Numbered from the stretch's first letter, positions 26,432-35,776 are shown. The stretch is 64,000 nt of DNA from Enterococcus aquimarinus (GCF_001885765.1 NZ_JXKD01000004.1:62001-126000), one strand, 5' to 3'. Program-made: numbers and translations. The notes: a model not told the origin generated them from the letters alone.

Positions 26432-27402
26432 TACTGTTTGATTTTAGGGAAAACAAGCGTAACCGTTGTACCTTGACCAAAAATAGAGTCAATCTGTAGC
26501 TGAATATCTAATCCTTCGGCGACTTGATTGACTAAATAAAGACCCATCCCCGTGGCTTCACCAAATGTTCGCCCATTTTCGCCCGTGAAAAAAGGTCGTT
26601 TCACCCGAGGTAAATCGGAAGCGGGGATTCCAACACCATAATCGGTTATCGTCAGTTGAATCGTCTCCTCGTGTGCGATAGCTGTCACATCGATTTTCCC
26701 CTCGGAATAAGAATATTTCAAACTATTCGTTAAGAGCTGTTCAATCATAAAGGCCAACCATTTTTCATCGCTAATGATCATCATTTCTTCCGGAATTGAA
26801 ATAGCAGGATAAATGTTTCGCTGAATAAAAGCTGTTTTTTGCGTATTAATCGCACTCGAGACGACATGGATTAAAGAGAGTTTTTTCAGTACGAAGTCGG
26901 TCTGGAATCCAGCACTTAACCGGGCTTCATTGAGGGCAATATTCAGTCCGTTTTTTAATCGTTGTGTTTCTGTTAAGACAGCTGATGGCGTCAATTGTTT
27001 GTTTTGAGCCATCATTTCGAGCACACTCAAGGGGGTTTTCATCTGATGAACCCATAAATTCATAAAGGTAATTTGTTGTTCTTGTCGTTTCGTTTGGAGT
27101 AAAAGTTGTTGCTCTTCTTTTTTTCGAACGTGATCAAATGAGACTTGAATCTTCTGGCTAACGGGGCTACTGTCACCCGGTAGTAGTTGATTCGTGTGAC
27201 CCGATAAAAATCGATATAAATGGCGTTTGGTATAATAATCATAAGCAAATAAACCTAGGAATAAGAAGGCACTTAAGCCTAAAAAATACAAAGATAAACG
27301 CCAACCTAAAGTGTCACTTAAACCAGTAATTAGCGCGACAAAAGCAATGATTGTCAAACAAGCAGTGAAAGGAATCCAATGCGTTTTAATATAATAAGCC
27401 AT
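26431..27402 (-). CDS. bceS: BceS-type intramembrane-sensing histidine kinase
   Basis: 323 aa: two N-terminal membrane helices (residues ~12-52) with almost no extracellular loop, which is the mark of intramembrane-sensing kinases; HisKA with the phosphorylated His in NLWVHQMKTPLSV (~118); and HATPase_c with DYGVGIP and GMGLYLV. It starts immediately after the response-regulator stop codon. Such kinases read the activity of their BceAB transporter rather than binding the drug. Confidence 0.9.
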   Translation of the reverse strand: MAYYIKTHWIPFTACLTIIAFVALITGLSDTLGWRLSLYFLGLSAFLFLGLFAYDYYTKRHLYRFLSGHTNQLLPGDSSPVSQKIQVSFDHVRKKEEQQLLLQTKRQEQQITFMNLWVHQMKTPLSVLEMMAQNKQLTPSAVLTETQRLKNGLNIALNEARLSAGFQTDFVLKKLSLIHVVSSAINTQKTAFIQRNIYPAISIPEEMMIISDEKWLAFMIEQLLTNSLKYSYSEGKIDVTAIAHEETIQLTITDYGVGIPASDLPRVKRPFFTGENGRTFGEATGMGLYLVNQVAEGLDIQLQIDSIFGQGTTVTLVFPKIKQ

Positions 27403-28089
27403 TTACGCCACCTGCCAATCCAGTTGATACCCAATGCCGCGAATCGTCACAATGCTATTGACCAATCCTAAATCTTCTAGTTTTTTACGTAACCGTCCCA
27501 TATTCACAGAGAGCGTATTATCATCCACAAAGCGGACATCATCCCATAATTTCATGAGTAACGTTTCTCTTGGAACGATTTTCGGGGCTTCCTCGATCAG
27601 TAATTCTAATAGCTCCCCTTCTTTTTTAGTAAGTAGTTCTTTTTGCTGATGGTAGTGGACTTCTGACCGTTCGGGATAATAGGTTAATTCACGAAAAACG
27701 ACAGTTCGCTCTTTGGCAATCGCATATTCTCCGTAGACCCGTCGGAATTGACTTTTAATTTTAGCCATTAGAATTTCATTTACGAAGGGTTTCACTAAGT
27801 AATCATCCCCCCCATATTCCATCGCCATGACTTGATCCATCGGGTGATCGCGAGCAGACAAGAAAATAATGGGCACATTGGCATGTTTGCGAATCATTTT
27901 TGTCCAATAAAAGCCATCAAAATAAGGTAAATTCACATCCATTAATACTAAATGAGGTTGGATCGCTAGAAACTCTTGATCAAGATGTTGAAAGTCTTTT
28001 CCGATGATCACGTCAAAGCCATATTTTTCAATCGTTGCACTGATTAAGTTGGCTAATGCCTTATCATCTTCGATTAGAAAAATCTTCAT
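27403..28089 (-). CDS. bceR: BceR-type OmpR-family response regulator
   Basis: 228 aa: receiver domain (EDD at 7-9, phospho-Asp in LVLMDVNLP near residue 52, Lys in LVKPF) and a winged-helix Trans_reg_C domain. The ATG at 28089 has GGAGG just upstream, inside the end of the permease gene fetB, and starts one base after the fetB stop. It should activate bceAB at the TTACA-N4-TGTAA site. Confidence 0.92.
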   Translation of the reverse strand: MKIFLIEDDKALANLISATIEKYGFDVIIGKDFQHLDQEFLAIQPHLVLMDVNLPYFDGFYWTKMIRKHANVPIIFLSARDHPMDQVMAMEYGGDDYLVKPFVNEILMAKIKSQFRRVYGEYAIAKERTVVFRELTYYPERSEVHYHQQKELLTKKEGELLELLIEEAPKIVPRETLLMKLWDDVRFVDDNTLSVNMGRLRKKLEDLGLVNSIVTIRGIGYQLDWQVA

Positions 28090-28090
28090 T

Positions 28091-28873
28091 TTATGCCTCC
28101 TCTTTTTTAGTCGTATCAATTAATTGTAAGTGCGAGTTGAAATAGTGTTTATAGGCAAGATAACCGGCAATAATCGATCCGAGACTGGTCGTTGAAAGCA
28201 GCATAAAGGTCACCATGATTTGATATTTAATCGCATGGACAGGATCAACTCCTGCAAAGATTAAACCAGACATCATGCCGGGCAAACTGACAAGTCCGAC
28301 TGTTTTTGCAGAATCAATTGTCGGTTGCATCGCCGTTTTAATACTCTCTCGTAAAATCGGGAGAGAAGCAAGTTTGATTGGCGCCCCTAAAGCGAGTTTT
28401 TCTAAGACTTGTTGCCGTTGGTCTTGGAATTTTGAAAAGAGATGACGGTAGCAAAGACCAATCGCGACCATTGAGTTACTCGCAATCATTCCACTAATTG
28501 GAATCACTTGAGATGGGATAAATTTAATGGCGCCAGATAAGACAAGCACCCCCATCGTGACATACGTGCTGATAAAAATTGCGAATAACGAATTCCAATA
28601 GCTTTTGATTGGATGGGGATTACGCTTATGGGCATTCCAAGCGGCATTCACGACAATAAAGAAGCTCATTAAAGCCGTCAGTACTACGTTATTAACTTGG
28701 AACAAATATTTTAAGACATAACCGACAATCGTTAATTGAATGACTGCTCGTAAAATACTCAAGAGAATGTCTTTACTTAAGGTTAATTTTTCCTTTTGAC
28801 TAATCAAAACTGCGATTAAAACCAGCGCAAAGGAAAAAAACAAAGATGCATTATTAACGGCTAACTCGTTCAT
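28091..28873 (-). CDS. fetB: FetB (UPF0014) ABC transporter permease
   Basis: 260 aa, about seven membrane helices, matching the UPF0014/YbbM family. E. coli FetAB is reported to export iron and to protect against peroxide. Seen: LRAVIQLTIVGYVL, SNSMVAIGLCYRHL and the GLVSLPGMMSGLIFAGVDP segment. The second ATG (28873) is preferred because GGAGGG lies 7 bases before it. It overlaps the ATPase gene by 20 bases and is directly followed by bceR. Confidence 0.88.
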   Translation of the reverse strand: MNELAVNNASLFFSFALVLIAVLISQKEKLTLSKDILLSILRAVIQLTIVGYVLKYLFQVNNVVLTALMSFFIVVNAAWNAHKRNPHPIKSYWNSLFAIFISTYVTMGVLVLSGAIKFIPSQVIPISGMIASNSMVAIGLCYRHLFSKFQDQRQQVLEKLALGAPIKLASLPILRESIKTAMQPTIDSAKTVGLVSLPGMMSGLIFAGVDPVHAIKYQIMVTFMLLSTTSLGSIIAGYLAYKHYFNSHLQLIDTTKKEEA

Positions 28874-29510
28874 CGACAATCCCTCCATTTTGAATCCAAA
28901 TTGTTTTTTTACTGTGGGCTAATTCACTTTCATCATGAGTGATTTGTAATAACGTTACGCCTTTTTGGTGAATCTTCTCAAGAAAATCTAGCACAATTTG
29001 CTTGTTTTCACTATCCAATCCGACCGTCACTTCGTCGAGCAATAATAGTTTAGGTAAAAAAAGTAAGTTTCGCAAAAGAGCGACTCTTTGACGTTCACCA
29101 CCAGAAAGATCATTGATATTTTTATGTAAAAAATCAGGTTTTAAAGCGACTAATTGAAGGGCTTCTTCGGCTTTCTTTTGATCAAACGGTAAGTGACGGA
29201 TCGTAAAAGGGAAGAGCAAGTTATCATAAACCGTCTCACCAAATAAGGTCGGATTTTGAAAACAATAGGAAACTTCTTGCCGGTAAGTGGTGATTTCATA
29301 AGTATCCTGCGCTTTTCCTTGATATAAAATTGCTCCTGAAGTGGGTGTTTGTAAGGAGGCAATCAGTTTCAGCAAGCTACTTTTTCCACTACCAGAAGGG
29401 CCACCAATGGTCAGCCAATCGCCTGCTTCTACCGTTAAGTTGACGTTTGATAAAATGTGTTGTTTTCCTACTTGATAGGAAAGTTGATGAATGGTTAATA
29501 AAGCAGTCAT
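28854..29510 (-). CDS. fetA: FetA ABC transporter ATP-binding protein
   Basis: 218 aa; Walker A GGPSGSGKSS (~34-43), signature LSGGERQR, Walker B LLLLDEVTVGLD, H-loop ITHDE. Partner of FetB in a putative metal (iron) exporter. First gene of a four-gene run fetA-fetB-bceR-bceS on the minus strand. The unusual link between metal export and an antibiotic-sensing pair is discussed under findings. Confidence 0.88.
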   Translation of the reverse strand: MTALLTIHQLSYQVGKQHILSNVNLTVEAGDWLTIGGPSGSGKSSLLKLIASLQTPTSGAILYQGKAQDTYEITTYRQEVSYCFQNPTLFGETVYDNLLFPFTIRHLPFDQKKAEEALQLVALKPDFLHKNINDLSGGERQRVALLRNLLFLPKLLLLDEVTVGLDSENKQIVLDFLEKIHQKGVTLLQITHDESELAHSKKTIWIQNGGIVDERVSR

Positions 29511-29588
29511 AATCGTTCCTTTCTTAAAACATTGATACTCTAATTGTACCTTGTCTGATTTATTTAGGGAAGGTTTCTCTCGGATGAT

Positions 29589-29617
29589 TTGACAAAGGCG
29601 TGAAAACTTGATAAATT
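29589..29617 (+). promoter_or_regulatory. Promoter of the MutS2-like gene
   Basis: TTGACA at 29589-29594, 17-base spacer, TAAATT at 29612-29617. It would give a ~255-base leader. Confidence 0.65.
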
Positions 29618-29623
29618 GTGAGG

Positions 29624-29882
29624 GAATAAAAATGTAACCTAGTGAAACGGGGACGAATTTGTGAGTGTCAGCGGTATCTAAATTATAAGTTGAATCGTCG
29701 AAAAAAACTGCAAATGGCAGGTTTATTTGGCGAGCTTATCAAGATACCTGTCGACAAATGAGATGATAGACTGCTCAAGCGATGGTGTAGACGATCGTTT
29801 TTTTTGTGTTTTCTAGGTTAAATACAAGTCAATCGATGTTTGAAAGAGGTATCTCTTTTTTATTTGAAAGGAAAGAGAAAAA
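29624..29882 (+). ncRNA. Structured leader with attenuator-like hairpins
   Basis: Nested helices are visible: ATTTGT 29657-29662 with ACAAAT 29754-29759; GGTATCT 29673-29679 with AGATACC 29742-29748; ATAAGTT 29685-29691 with AGCTTAT 29733-29739; CTGC 29708-29711 with GCAG 29717-29720. Then a terminator-like hairpin (29777-29783 with 29794-29800, T8) and a second small one (AAAGAG 29843-29848 with CTCTTT 29853-29858, T run). A second GGTATCT at 29848-29854 could compete for AGATACC. No known riboswitch family recognised. Confidence 0.5.
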
Positions 29883-31796
29883 ATGAATCAAACGACGTTA
29901 ACGAAACTACAGTACAATGAAATGATTCAAAAAATAAAAGAAAAAGCCATTGGCAAGCATAGTCAAGCAATCATTGAAGAATGGCTTCCCCAAAATAATC
30001 TTGCAACAGTGAATAAACGCCAAGCGGAAACGAAAGAAGCACGCTTGATTTTAGATAGTCAGCAACATGTTCCCTTTATGGGGCTGAGTCGGATTACTTT
30101 GCTCACTGAACAAGTCAAGAAAGGGTTGATTTTACCTCCAGGAGACTTAATCGAATGCGGTGATTTTTTACGAAGTAGTCGTCTCATTCGCAAGTTTTTT
30201 GAAAAAAATCAATATCAAACGCCTTTGCTGTATAACTATAGTTGTTATTTACCTGAATTGCTTGAAGTGGAAGAAGCGATTGATCGCAAAATTAGCAATC
30301 AGAAAATACGTGATACAGCAACTACGCAATTAGCTAAAATTCGTAGAAGAAAAATGGAAATCCAAAAAGAAATTCAAGATAAACTAATGAAGTTCATTCG
30401 CCATGGGAAAAATAAAGAAATGATTCAAGAAGCGATGATCGTCAAAAAAGGCGAGCATTATACCGTTCCGATTAAGGCGAGCTATAAGAATAAGGTAGCA
30501 GGAACGTTAATCGAAGAATCAAGTAAAGGACAAACGGTCTTTATCGAACCCAGTGCTGTCGCAAAATTAAATGAGCAGTTGAATGGACTAACAATGGAAG
30601 AAACCATCGAAGAATATCAAGTTTTAGCGGAACTAACAGGATATTTAGCTGAGAATGAACGAGTGATTGACCAAGCGATTGAAACCATCACAGTGTTTGA
30701 TTGCATCTTTGCGCGAGCTAAATACAGTCGCGAATTGAATGGCGTCACACCTTTAATGAATAAAGAAGAGCGTATCCATCTTCTGGCAGGACGTCATCCG
30801 TTCCTACCGGGAGAGGTGGTTCCTTTAGATTTTCATTTAGGAGAAACGTATCGAGGTTTAGTCATCACAGGAGCAAACGCAGGAGGCAAGACGGTAGTGT
30901 TAAAAACCGTTGGATTACTCACGTTGATGGCAATGATTGGACTACAAGTGCCTGCGAAAGAAGGCACGGAACTTGCCGTCTTTGACCAACTTTTTGTCGA
31001 CATCGGTGATCAACAAAATATGGAAGATGCCTTAAGTACCTTCTCAGGTCATCTAAAAAATATCAGTGAACTATTGCCACAGATTAAGCGACACACGCTC
31101 GTCTTATTTGACGAAATAGGGAGCGGTACAGAACCAAATGAGGGGGCTGCTTTAGCGGTTGCTATCATGGAAGAGATTTATCAAAAGGGTGGGATTGTGG
31201 TTGCAACGACTCATTACGGTGAGGTCAAACGCTTCTCTCAAGAACACGAGGATTTTGTGACAGCGGCGATGGCCTTTGATCAAGAAAATCTCAAGCCCTT
31301 GTATCGCTTAATTGTGGGTGAAGTGGGAGAAAGTCAAGCCTTATGGATTGCGCAAAAAATGGCCATTTCGAAAAAAGTCATCGACCAAGCCCAAAAATAT
31401 ATTGATAAAGAAGCTTTTACGACAACACGAAAAGTTTTTAACCAAATAGTCAAAATGAAGAGCGAACCGAAGGAATCTTATTTTGACTTTCAAAAAGGTG
31501 ATCGCGTTGAATTAACTGAAACAAAACAAATTGGATTGATCTATCATGATCACCAACAAGAGAAAATAGCTGTCTTTGTCAAGGGAGAAGTGATTGAGGT
31601 TTTAAGAAAACGAGTAAAACTATTGGCACCCGCTACGGAACTCTATCCGCTTGATTATGACTTAGACCAACTCTTTACCGATTACCATGTAAGAAAAGAA
31701 GAACGAGATTTGTTGCGAGGATCAAAGAAAGCCCACAAGGCATTGGATAAAGCAGCACGCAAAAGAAGAGAAGGACCAGGAACCAAGAATACCTAA
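29883..31796 (+). CDS. MutS2-like ATPase lacking the Smr domain
   Basis: 637 aa, shorter than MutS2 (~780). Seen: a MutS-type lever/clamp region with a long helical stretch (residues ~140-280), Walker A TGANAGGKT (~335), LFDEIGSGTEPNEGAALA Walker B, ATTHYGEVK switch, and a KOW/SH3-like segment near 545-580 (FQKGDRVELTETKQIGLI). The C terminus is basic and ends without an Smr nuclease domain. MutS2 proteins act in ribosome rescue and recombination control; this paralogue's role is unknown. AAAGGAAAG precedes the ATG. Confidence 0.82.
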   Translation: MNQTTLTKLQYNEMIQKIKEKAIGKHSQAIIEEWLPQNNLATVNKRQAETKEARLILDSQQHVPFMGLSRITLLTEQVKKGLILPPGDLIECGDFLRSSRLIRKFFEKNQYQTPLLYNYSCYLPELLEVEEAIDRKISNQKIRDTATTQLAKIRRRKMEIQKEIQDKLMKFIRHGKNKEMIQEAMIVKKGEHYTVPIKASYKNKVAGTLIEESSKGQTVFIEPSAVAKLNEQLNGLTMEETIEEYQVLAELTGYLAENERVIDQAIETITVFDCIFARAKYSRELNGVTPLMNKEERIHLLAGRHPFLPGEVVPLDFHLGETYRGLVITGANAGGKTVVLKTVGLLTLMAMIGLQVPAKEGTELAVFDQLFVDIGDQQNMEDALSTFSGHLKNISELLPQIKRHTLVLFDEIGSGTEPNEGAALAVAIMEEIYQKGGIVVATTHYGEVKRFSQEHEDFVTAAMAFDQENLKPLYRLIVGEVGESQALWIAQKMAISKKVIDQAQKYIDKEAFTTTRKVFNQIVKMKSEPKESYFDFQKGDRVELTETKQIGLIYHDHQQEKIAVFVKGEVIEVLRKRVKLLAPATELYPLDYDLDQLFTDYHVRKEERDLLRGSKKAHKALDKAARKRREGPGTKNT

Positions 31797-31824
31797 CCAA
31801 AGAATGGCTTCCTGAACGAACGCA

Positions 31825-31858
31825 AAAAGGACTGTGGCTTTTGTCACAGTCCTTTTGC
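31825..31858. terminator. Bidirectional terminator
   Basis: 12-bp stem AAAAGGACTGTG/CACAGTCCTTTT between the MutS2-like and MerR genes, which converge here. Confidence 0.88.
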
Positions 31859-31862
31859 ACGT

Positions 31863-32687
31863 TTAGGAACGACTAACAGGGACTTGCATCCGAATAAACA
31901 TGGAGCGGTTCACATCAGAGGTTTTATTCTTTTCATAGAGGACTTCACAAATATAATCTCCGATAATTTGATAGCCTTGATCGGCCAGTTCATGTTGAAA
32001 AAGAGGCAACATTTTAATCTCTTCTTGGAAGGAGTGACAATAATAAGTGGCATAAGTTCCTTTTGGTAAGAGACGTGTCTCCGTTGTTTTTTGATCAGAA
32101 AAAATAAAAAATTCCTTTGATAAAAAAGACTGATCAACAAAAGAGGTCCGAGGCATAATCGAGCCGACACAATTAAATTTGCGTAAATCGGTTAAGTCAG
32201 ATTTGAATTCACGTAGAGAAAACTCGTATTCTTCTTCGGTCATCTGGTAAATATTTTGTCTTGTTGGATAAGTAAAGACCCAACGAGCAGGGAAATCAAC
32301 AAACTCAATCGCTTTGTTAAATTGTTTCTCTTGGAAAATGAGAGCCCCTTCTTGAAAGACTTTAATTTCTGCTAATTGATGCTGAATACTTTTTAATTCT
32401 GCTTGGAGAGTTGCTTTTTTGTTTTCGATGACTTGGTTTAATTCCGTCGGTGTTTTTGTATCGTTCATGATTTGCTTAATTTCCGTTAAACTAAAGTCTA
32501 ATTGTTGAAAGAATTGAATATTATCAATGACCGCAGATTGTTTAATGTGGTAATAACGATAATTCGTGAACGGGTCAATTTCAATCGGATGGATCAGATC
32601 AATGGATTCGTAATAACGTAAAGCTTGTACCGAAATCTGATTGTATTTGGCGAAATCACCAATCTTCATTTTTGTAAACATTTTCAT
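31863..32687 (-). CDS. MerR family transcriptional regulator
   Basis: 274 aa: N-terminal MerR winged helix (MKIGDFAKYNQISVQALRYY, residues 7-26), a dimerisation helix, and a C-terminal domain of the GyrI/BltR-like effector-binding type. GGGAG lies 6 bases before the ATG at 32687. Divergent from the dehydrogenase gene, with a classical MerR operator between them; it almost certainly controls that gene, and perhaps itself. Confidence 0.88.
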   Translation of the reverse strand: MKMFTKMKIGDFAKYNQISVQALRYYESIDLIHPIEIDPFTNYRYYHIKQSAVIDNIQFFQQLDFSLTEIKQIMNDTKTPTELNQVIENKKATLQAELKSIQHQLAEIKVFQEGALIFQEKQFNKAIEFVDFPARWVFTYPTRQNIYQMTEEEYEFSLREFKSDLTDLRKFNCVGSIMPRTSFVDQSFLSKEFFIFSDQKTTETRLLPKGTYATYYCHSFQEEIKMLPLFQHELADQGYQIIGDYICEVLYEKNKTSDVNRSMFIRMQVPVSRS

Positions 32688-32696
32688 AACTCTCCC

Positions 32697-32727
32697 TTGA
32701 CTCTATAGTTACTATAGAGATTATACT
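32697..32727 (+). promoter_or_regulatory. MerR-type promoter with 19-bp spacer and dyad operator
   Basis: TTGACT at 32697-32702 and TATACT at 32722-32727 are separated by 19 bases instead of 17. The spacer holds a perfect dyad, CTCTATAGTTACTATAGAG (32701-32719). This is the hallmark of promoters which MerR proteins untwist to activate. Confidence 0.85.
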
Positions 32728-32769
32728 TCAATTGTGAAGTAAAATACAATTATATCGGAGGAATAAACA

Positions 32770-33798
32770 ATGTTTAAAGAAAAAGTACGTGTCGTGCAGT
32801 ATGGTTGTGGAAAGATGTCAAAAACAATTATTCAATACTTAGTGCAACACGGAGCAGAAGTAGTTGGGGCGATTGATAATAATCCAGCGGTTGTAGGGAA
32901 AGATATCGGTGAATTTGCTGAACTGGGTTACCAAACGGGCGTTAAGATTTCAGATAATGCGGAAGAAGTTTTTGCGAACTGTGATGCGGATGTTGCCATT
33001 GTAACGGTCTTTAGTTATATGCCTGAAATGGAAAAAATATTTGAAACTTGTTTGGTAAATAAGGTCAATGTCATCACTACTTGTGAAGAAGCAATCTATT
33101 CTTGGAATACATCACCAGCTGTGACCAATCGTTTAGATCGATTAGCTAAAGAAAACGGTGTAACGATTACAGGAAGTGGCATGCAAGACTTGTATTGGAT
33201 TAATATGCCAACGTTGATGATGGCGGGAATGAATCAGATTCAAAAAGTCAAAGGTGCCGTGAGTTATAACGTAGAAGATTATGGTTTAGCACTGGCAGAG
33301 GCGCATGGAGCAGGCTATGATTTGGCAAAATTCGAAGCTGAGATTGCCCAAGCCGAAAGTCTACCTTCGTACATGTGGAATGCCGCTGAAGGAATTTGTG
33401 CAAAAATGAATTGGACCATTCAAGCGATTAGTCAAAAGAGCGTTCCTTTCGTTTTAGAAGAAGATGTCTACTCCGAAACGTTAGGAAGAACCATTCCAGC
33501 AGGAGATGCGATTGGCATGTCTGCGGTGACTACGATTCAGACTTATCAAGGAATTGAACTAGAGGTTGAATGTATTGGAAAAGTGTACCGCGAAAATGAA
33601 GGAGATATGTGTGATTGGGAAATTATGGGTGAACCAAACATGGTCTTTTCTCTAGAGAAACCAGATACTGTCGCGCATACGTGTGCAACGATTGTTAACC
33701 GTATCCCATCTTTAATCCACGCACCTGCAGGTTTTGTGACTGCCGAAAAATTAGAAACAGCGAGCTATTTAACGTATCCGATTCATTTATACGTATAA
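32770..33798 (+). CDS. Diaminopentanoate dehydrogenase-like oxidoreductase
   Basis: 342-aa NAD(P)-dependent dehydrogenase with a Rossmann start ([17 protein letters not shown], residues 8-24) and the fold of dihydrodipicolinate reductase/2,4-diaminopentanoate dehydrogenase (Ord), which acts in ornithine fermentation. Seen: [10 protein letters not shown] and [13 protein letters not shown], both typical of Ord. No other oxidative ornithine-pathway genes (orr, oraSE, ortAB) are nearby, so the substrate is uncertain. CGGAGG precedes the ATG. MerR-controlled, so probably induced by a small molecule it degrades. Confidence 0.75.
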   Translation: MFKEKVRVVQYGCGKMSKTIIQYLVQHGAEVVGAIDNNPAVVGKDIGEFAELGYQTGVKISDNAEEVFANCDADVAIVTVFSYMPEMEKIFETCLVNKVNVITTCEEAIYSWNTSPAVTNRLDRLAKENGVTITGSGMQDLYWINMPTLMMAGMNQIQKVKGAVSYNVEDYGLALAEAHGAGYDLAKFEAEIAQAESLPSYMWNAAEGICAKMNWTIQAISQKSVPFVLEEDVYSETLGRTIPAGDAIGMSAVTTIQTYQGIELEVECIGKVYRENEGDMCDWEIMGEPNMVFSLEKPDTVAHTCATIVNRIPSLIHAPAGFVTAEKLETASYLTYPIHLYV

Positions 33799-34228
33799 TC
33801 ACAGAACGAAGAGAAAATCGACTAACGCGTAAAATACTCGCGAGTAACGAATCAATAAGAAGCGCCATTTTTGGCCTTCTTCCAATTATCCAGAAAAGGA
33901 GTGGTGACGTTAACGGTCATCGCTCTTTTCTTTTTTCCTCTAAACAAACGATTTTAATGGAAAATAAGCAGCGGAAGTGATTTTATTTTAGTGAAAGTAA
34001 TGAGCCGGACAAAGAGACTTCCGATCCAATAAACGGAATACCAAGGACGTGCCTCAAATGAATTGTCTGATACTCCCCATCAACGATTTGTTGTGTTTTT
34101 TTGATAATTCGCTTCAAATTATGGTAGAAAATCTTTCTTTTAGGATGAATTGTTAATATTTTAATGGAAATTTTCTGAAATATTAAGTATACTCTTGCTA
34201 ACTCTTTAACAAGAAAAGGAAGTGGGAT
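33799..34228 (+). other. Intergenic region with terminator and promoter
   Basis: 430 bases. A terminator lies at 33892-33936. Further on, no gene is visible; TATACT at 34188-34193 with a weak TGGAAA -35 17 bases upstream could serve the permease. Nothing else was recognised. Confidence 0.5.
33892..33936 (+). terminator. Terminator after the dehydrogenase gene
   Basis: Imperfect stem AGAAAAG-AG-G-TGAC with matching 3' arm and a T6 run at 33931. Confidence 0.75.
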
Positions 34229-35542
34229 TTGTTGGAAACGAAAAAACTAAAACGAGAAATTACCTTGATGGGTGCGTTATCGACGGTAATGGGGACCGTA
34301 ATTGGCGCAGGCGTGTTCTTCAAGGCAGCGGCTGTCGTTGCCCACACGCAATCAGCAGGACTAGCATTATTTGCTTGGTTACTTGCAGGCTTTTTAACCA
34401 TTTGTGGTGGTTTGACTGTAGCAGAACTGGCGACAGCTATTCCAAAAACGGGCGGTGCCATTCAATACATTGAAGTCACCTATGGAAAATTACCGGCGTT
34501 TTTACTTGGTTGGGCCCAGTCGATTATTTACTTTCCAGCTAATATTGCCGCTTTAAGTATTATTTTTGCGACCCAACTGATTAATTTATTGCGTTTAAGT
34601 AATGAGCTCTTAATTCCTCTAGCTATGATGACTGCAATCAGTGTGACGGTGATTAATCTCTTAGGCACCCGGGTGGCTGCTCGTGTTCAGTCGTTTACCT
34701 TAGTCGTTAAATTGTTACCGATTATTGCGATTGTCCTTGTCGGTCTTTTCATACCGGGAGAAGTGACTGTCTCTTTAGTCAATCTAGAAATCGGTGGAGA
34801 CAAGTCATGGTTGGCGGGCTTTAGTAGCGCCTTGTTAGCGACGTTGTTTGCTTATGATGGTTGGTTAAATGTTGGGAATGTCGCAGGAGAAATGAAAAAC
34901 CCGGTTAGAGACCTACCCAAAGCAATTATTTTAGGGTTGAGCTTTGTCACGTTAATATATTGGGCGATTAACTTTGTTTTTCTAAAAGTCCTACCTGTCG
35001 ATCAAATTGCAGGGAATCTAAACGCGTCGTCAGAAGCTGCGGCAGTATTATTTGGTACCATTGGTGGGAAAGTCATTACAATTGGTATTTTGATTTCCGT
35101 TTATGGAGCGCTAAATGGTTATACGATGACCGGCATCCGTGTTCCTTATGCGTTAGCGATGCAAAATGATTTTCGTTTTAGTCCGGCGTTCATTAAATTA
35201 ACCCGTAAAACCTACGTTCCTCTGTTGCCTGCTTTTTTACAGTTAGGTATTGGCTGTGGCATGATTCTGATCGGTAGTTTTGATTTATTAACCGATATGC
35301 TTGTCTTTGTCATGTGGTTCTTTAGTATATTAATTTTTGCGGCTGTCTTTATTTTACGCAAAACGCAACCTGATTTAATCCGGCCTTATAAAGTTCCGTT
35401 ATATCCGATTACCCCGCTGATTGCGATGTTTGGTGGACTATTTATTTTAATCATGACGACAGTTACCCAACCAATACTTGTCCTTTCAGGAATTGGCCTG
35501 ACCCTGTTAGGGATTCCTGTGTATTATTACGGGAAAAAGTAG
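34229..35542 (+). CDS. APC-family amino-acid permease (SteT-like)
   Basis: 437 aa, 12 membrane helices, amino acid-polyamine-organocation superfamily. Seen: the first-helix motif GTVIGAGVFF (residues ~22-31), which binds the amino-acid carboxylate, and AYDGWLNVGNVAGEMKNP near 210-227, as in the Ser/Thr exchanger SteT and LAT-like transporters. Starts at a TTG (34229, or the next TTG) behind AAAAGGAAG. Substrate cannot be assigned; the neighbour could suggest an amino acid related to the dehydrogenase substrate. Confidence 0.85.
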   Translation: MLETKKLKREITLMGALSTVMGTVIGAGVFFKAAAVVAHTQSAGLALFAWLLAGFLTICGGLTVAELATAIPKTGGAIQYIEVTYGKLPAFLLGWAQSIIYFPANIAALSIIFATQLINLLRLSNELLIPLAMMTAISVTVINLLGTRVAARVQSFTLVVKLLPIIAIVLVGLFIPGEVTVSLVNLEIGGDKSWLAGFSSALLATLFAYDGWLNVGNVAGEMKNPVRDLPKAIILGLSFVTLIYWAINFVFLKVLPVDQIAGNLNASSEAAAVLFGTIGGKVITIGILISVYGALNGYTMTGIRVPYALAMQNDFRFSPAFIKLTRKTYVPLLPAFLQLGIGCGMILIGSFDLLTDMLVFVMWFFSILIFAAVFILRKTQPDLIRPYKVPLYPITPLIAMFGGLFILIMTTVTQPILVLSGIGLTLLGIPVYYYGKK

Positions 35543-35561
35543 TAACAATAGATTTTTTATC

Positions 35562-35673
35562 AAATGAAGCCAGACAATTGCTCGTTCTTTCCATTACTCA
35601 AAAAGACGTCTAGTGGCGCTTGATCATGTATTGACATGATTTTTTTATTCTCGTACGCTTGTCATTTTCCGAT
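35562..35673 (+). repeat. Diverged repeat copy 1, upstream of fic, with terminator
   Basis: First copy of a repeat whose 70-base core (35562-35631) matches 36698-36767 at 55 of 70 positions, and whose second part (35629-35673) matches 36859-36909. It contains a terminator hairpin ATCATGT/ACATGAT with a T7 run near 35624-35647, which probably ends the permease transcript. Confidence 0.65.
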
Positions 35674-35776
35674 TTACCCTCCACAAACTCGTCGATAAAT
35701 CATTAATCACTCAAAAATTTGCTATACGAATTTTAGAACTTCTCTATTAATAAATGTGTCAGAAACTTAATCGTTT

